The notes under the pieces: model-generated
What the model saw: only the letters and a program-made list of their open reading frames with translations
Told to the model about the DNA's origin: nothing
Database searches by the model: none
Assembly (NCBI GenBank): GCA_021809365.1
Contig: JAKBAC010000180.1
Location: forward strand, 1 to 6,310
Length of the DNA: 6,310 bases
Source of the DNA: Planctomycetota bacterium
GTDB taxonomy: Bacteria > Planctomycetota > Phycisphaerae > WQYP01
Reading direction: 5' to 3'
In this document: in pieces, positions 4,862 to 6,310 of the stretch
How the letters are laid out: each line of letters starts with the position of its first letter
Numbering within the stretch: position 1 is the stretch's first letter
Made by a program: the position numbers and the translations under genes

Positions 4862-6310
4862 ATGGCCTTATTGAATTCCGATGAACTGCCGCTGGCTCAG
4901 GCCATCGCGCAACTGACGTTTTGCAATCCCTTTGTGCCGGAGCGAATGGAATTAGAGCGCGCGGTACTGGGTGATGATTATGTTGCCTCGGATACCGCCT
5001 GGAACTTTCCCACCACCGGGCAGATGGAACGCCCGAACGAAACGCGCACGCGGGAAAAGGTTGCGGCATTTGTTGCCACGCTCCGCCGTCGGATGGCGGG
5101 CAAGGCTGCGCCGAGTTTACAGGAATGGCGGCTCTATCAGGATGCCGTGGTGCATTATCTGTTTTATGCTCTGGAAGGTGATTTTTATCGCACAGTGACG
5201 GACAGCAAAAGTAGCGCGGGTTATGCCGGCCTTTACGCCCGTTACCTGGAGATATTCCAAGACCTTCTGGAAAAGCCGGCGGCAGGGCGCGCGTGTCACT
5301 ATCGCGCGGAACATTTATTTGCCTGCTGTTACCAGGTCACGCGCGCATTTCAGGGAATCTACCGTTCCATTATCGGCTTTTCACCTTGCATGATTGATCT
5401 GCGGGCCAAGGTTTGGGAGTCCATTTTCACCCATAACATGCGCCTTTACCAACTCGAGCTATATGACAAAATGGGCGACATTGCCACGCTGATCGTCGGA
5501 CCTTCCGGTACCGGCAAGGAGCGCGTGGCACAGGCCATTGCACAGGCCCGCTATCTGCCCTTTCATGCCGCCACAAAACGTTTTGCCGATGTGCCGGAGA
5601 ATTTATTTTCCACCACGGTTCTCTCCGCGTTATCACCCCATCTCATTGAATCGGAACTTTTCGGCCACGCCCGCGGTTCATTTACCGGAGCACTGGGCGA
5701 TCGCAAGGGCCGCCTGGAATCATGCCCGCCGCACGGGTCATTATTTCTTGATGAAATCGGCGACGCGGATGAGCCGATTCAGGTCAAGCTTTTGCGCGTG
5801 CTGCAATACCGTATCTTTGAGCGCGTAGGCGACAGTGTGCCGCGCACTTTCCGCGGCAAAATTATCGCCGCCACCAATCATGATCTGGCCCGCGACATGC
5901 ACAGCGGCAAATTCCGCCAGGACTTTTATTTTCGCCTCTGTTCCGATGTCATCACCACGCCATCACTGCGTCAGCAGATTATCGAAGCCCCGGAAGATGT
6001 GGACAATCTGATCGACTTTATTACGCAGCGATTCATCCCCGGCGAACACGACCGCCGCAAGCTCAACGCCGACGTCAAATTATGGATCACCCGTCATCCC
6101 GATTATGCCTGGCCCGGAAATTTCCGGGAGTTGGAGCAGTGCGTAAAAAATATTCTGGTGCGGCGCAACTATCAGCCGCCGGATTTATCGCCCGGCGATA
6201 ACCAATCTCCCGATTTAACCCGGATTCGTGACGGCGTGATGACCGAGCAGGAACTGTTGAACTTTTACACCACTCTGGTATACCAGAAAGCTGGCACCTA
6301 TGAATCCGCC
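4862..6310 (+). CDS. Sigma-54-dependent AAA+ transcription activator, novel N-terminal domain, 3' end cut off
   Basis: The frame is open for 483 codons to the window edge with no stop, so the gene is partial. It encodes a bacterial enhancer-binding protein that would hydrolyse ATP to remodel sigma-54 RNA polymerase. Residues 1-170 match no receiver, GAF, PAS or ACT domain I can recognise. They are helical, with the segment NPFVPERMELERAVLG at 22-37. The AAA+ domain starts near 174: Walker A GPSGTGKE 213-220; ESELFGHARGSFTGA 263-277, carrying the sigma-54-contacting loop as GSFTGA rather than GAFTGA; Walker B LFLDEIGD 294-301; KLLRVLQ 309-315; sensor I IIAATNHDL 334-342; FRQDFYFR 351-358, whose Arg352 and Arg358 align with the two arginine fingers of PspF; and the sensor II region WPGNFREL 417-424 with Arg422. 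After a linker (about 435-458), LLNFYTTLVYQKAGTYESA looks like the start of a helix-turn-helix, which is cut. No transmembrane segment is seen. It is divergent from the hydrolase. The signal it senses and its target promoters are unknown. Confidence 0.92.
   Translation, partial: MALLNSDELPLAQAIAQLTFCNPFVPERMELERAVLGDDYVASDTAWNFPTTGQMERPNETRTREKVAAFVATLRRRMAGKAAPSLQEWRLYQDAVVHYLFYALEGDFYRTVTDSKSSAGYAGLYARYLEIFQDLLEKPAAGRACHYRAEHLFACCYQVTRAFQGIYRSIIGFSPCMIDLRAKVWESIFTHNMRLYQLELYDKMGDIATLIVGPSGTGKERVAQAIAQARYLPFHAATKRFADVPENLFSTTVLSALSPHLIESELFGHARGSFTGALGDRKGRLESCPPHGSLFLDEIGDADEPIQVKLLRVLQYRIFERVGDSVPRTFRGKIIAATNHDLARDMHSGKFRQDFYFRLCSDVITTPSLRQQIIEAPEDVDNLIDFITQRFIPGEHDRRKLNADVKLWITRHPDYAWPGNFRELEQCVKNILVRRNYQPPDLSPGDNQSPDLTRIRDGVMTEQELLNFYTTLVYQKAGTYESA

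Noticed and set aside
5526..5542. TGGCAC followed by TTGCA, resembling a sigma-54 -24/-12 promoter
   Set aside because: The spacer is one base too long (6 instead of 5), and the site lies inside the coding sequence just after Walker A. Likely chance.
5538..5828. Short open frames in other frames within the sigma-54 activator (for example 4971-5198 and 5538-5828, plus strand)
   Set aside because: They overlap the AAA+ gene, whose frame carries Walker A, Walker B, the GSFTGA loop and the arginine fingers in the right order.
1..6310. CRISPR array, insertion sequence, tRNA/rRNA, toxin-antitoxin or defence system
   Set aside because: No regularly spaced repeats, no transposase or paired terminal repeats, no cloverleaf, and no defence-type protein motif were seen. 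All of the large reading frames are explained by the four genes listed.

Overview
The window looks like a chromosomal stretch from a moderately GC-rich bacterium (GC by eye in the mid-50s percent), most likely a planctomycete and perhaps of the Phycisphaerae, or another PVC-group member. This rests on protein style: a Tat-exported glycoside hydrolase, a PDZ protein with a short HEAT-like helical stretch, an alpha/beta hydrolase of a type I associate with planctomycetes, and a sigma-54 activator with an unfamiliar N-terminal region. It is an inference from memory of these families, not a database result. I see no rRNA, tRNA, mobile element, CRISPR array or phage gene, and no gene-free stretch longer than about 125 bases.

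Layout. (1) 45-875, plus strand: an exported or membrane-anchored protein with a helical region and one C-terminal PDZ domain. (2) 883-3903, minus strand: a large Tat-exported glycoside hydrolase of family GH31 with a C-terminal CBM35-like carbohydrate-binding module. It converges on gene 1 with only 7 bases between the stop codons. (3) A 123-base gap (3904-4026) carrying a good promoter candidate and a Shine-Dalgarno site for the GH31 gene. (4) 4027-4767, minus strand: an alpha/beta hydrolase with a recognisable Ser/Asp/His triad. (5) A 94-base divergent intergenic region (4768-4861) with a perfect 6+6 inverted repeat overlapping a possible -10 box. (6) 4862 to the window end, plus strand: a sigma-54-dependent AAA+ transcription activator whose C-terminal DNA-binding domain is cut off by the window edge. 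It is open for 483 codons without a stop.

How they may work together. The GH31 enzyme should act outside the cytoplasm on alpha-linked oligo- or polysaccharides, held to substrate by its CBM. The hydrolase gene lies just upstream on the same strand but has no close coupling to GH31, which appears to have its own promoter. The divergent regulator is placed to control the hydrolase and itself. No sigma-54 (-24/-12) promoter is visible in front of any gene here, so its targets may lie elsewhere.

Nothing here is clearly a new multi-gene system. The points most worth a second look are the uncharacterised N-terminal module of the sigma-54 activator with its GSFTGA loop, the palindrome in the divergent region, and the unusual nucleophile motif of the GH31 enzyme.
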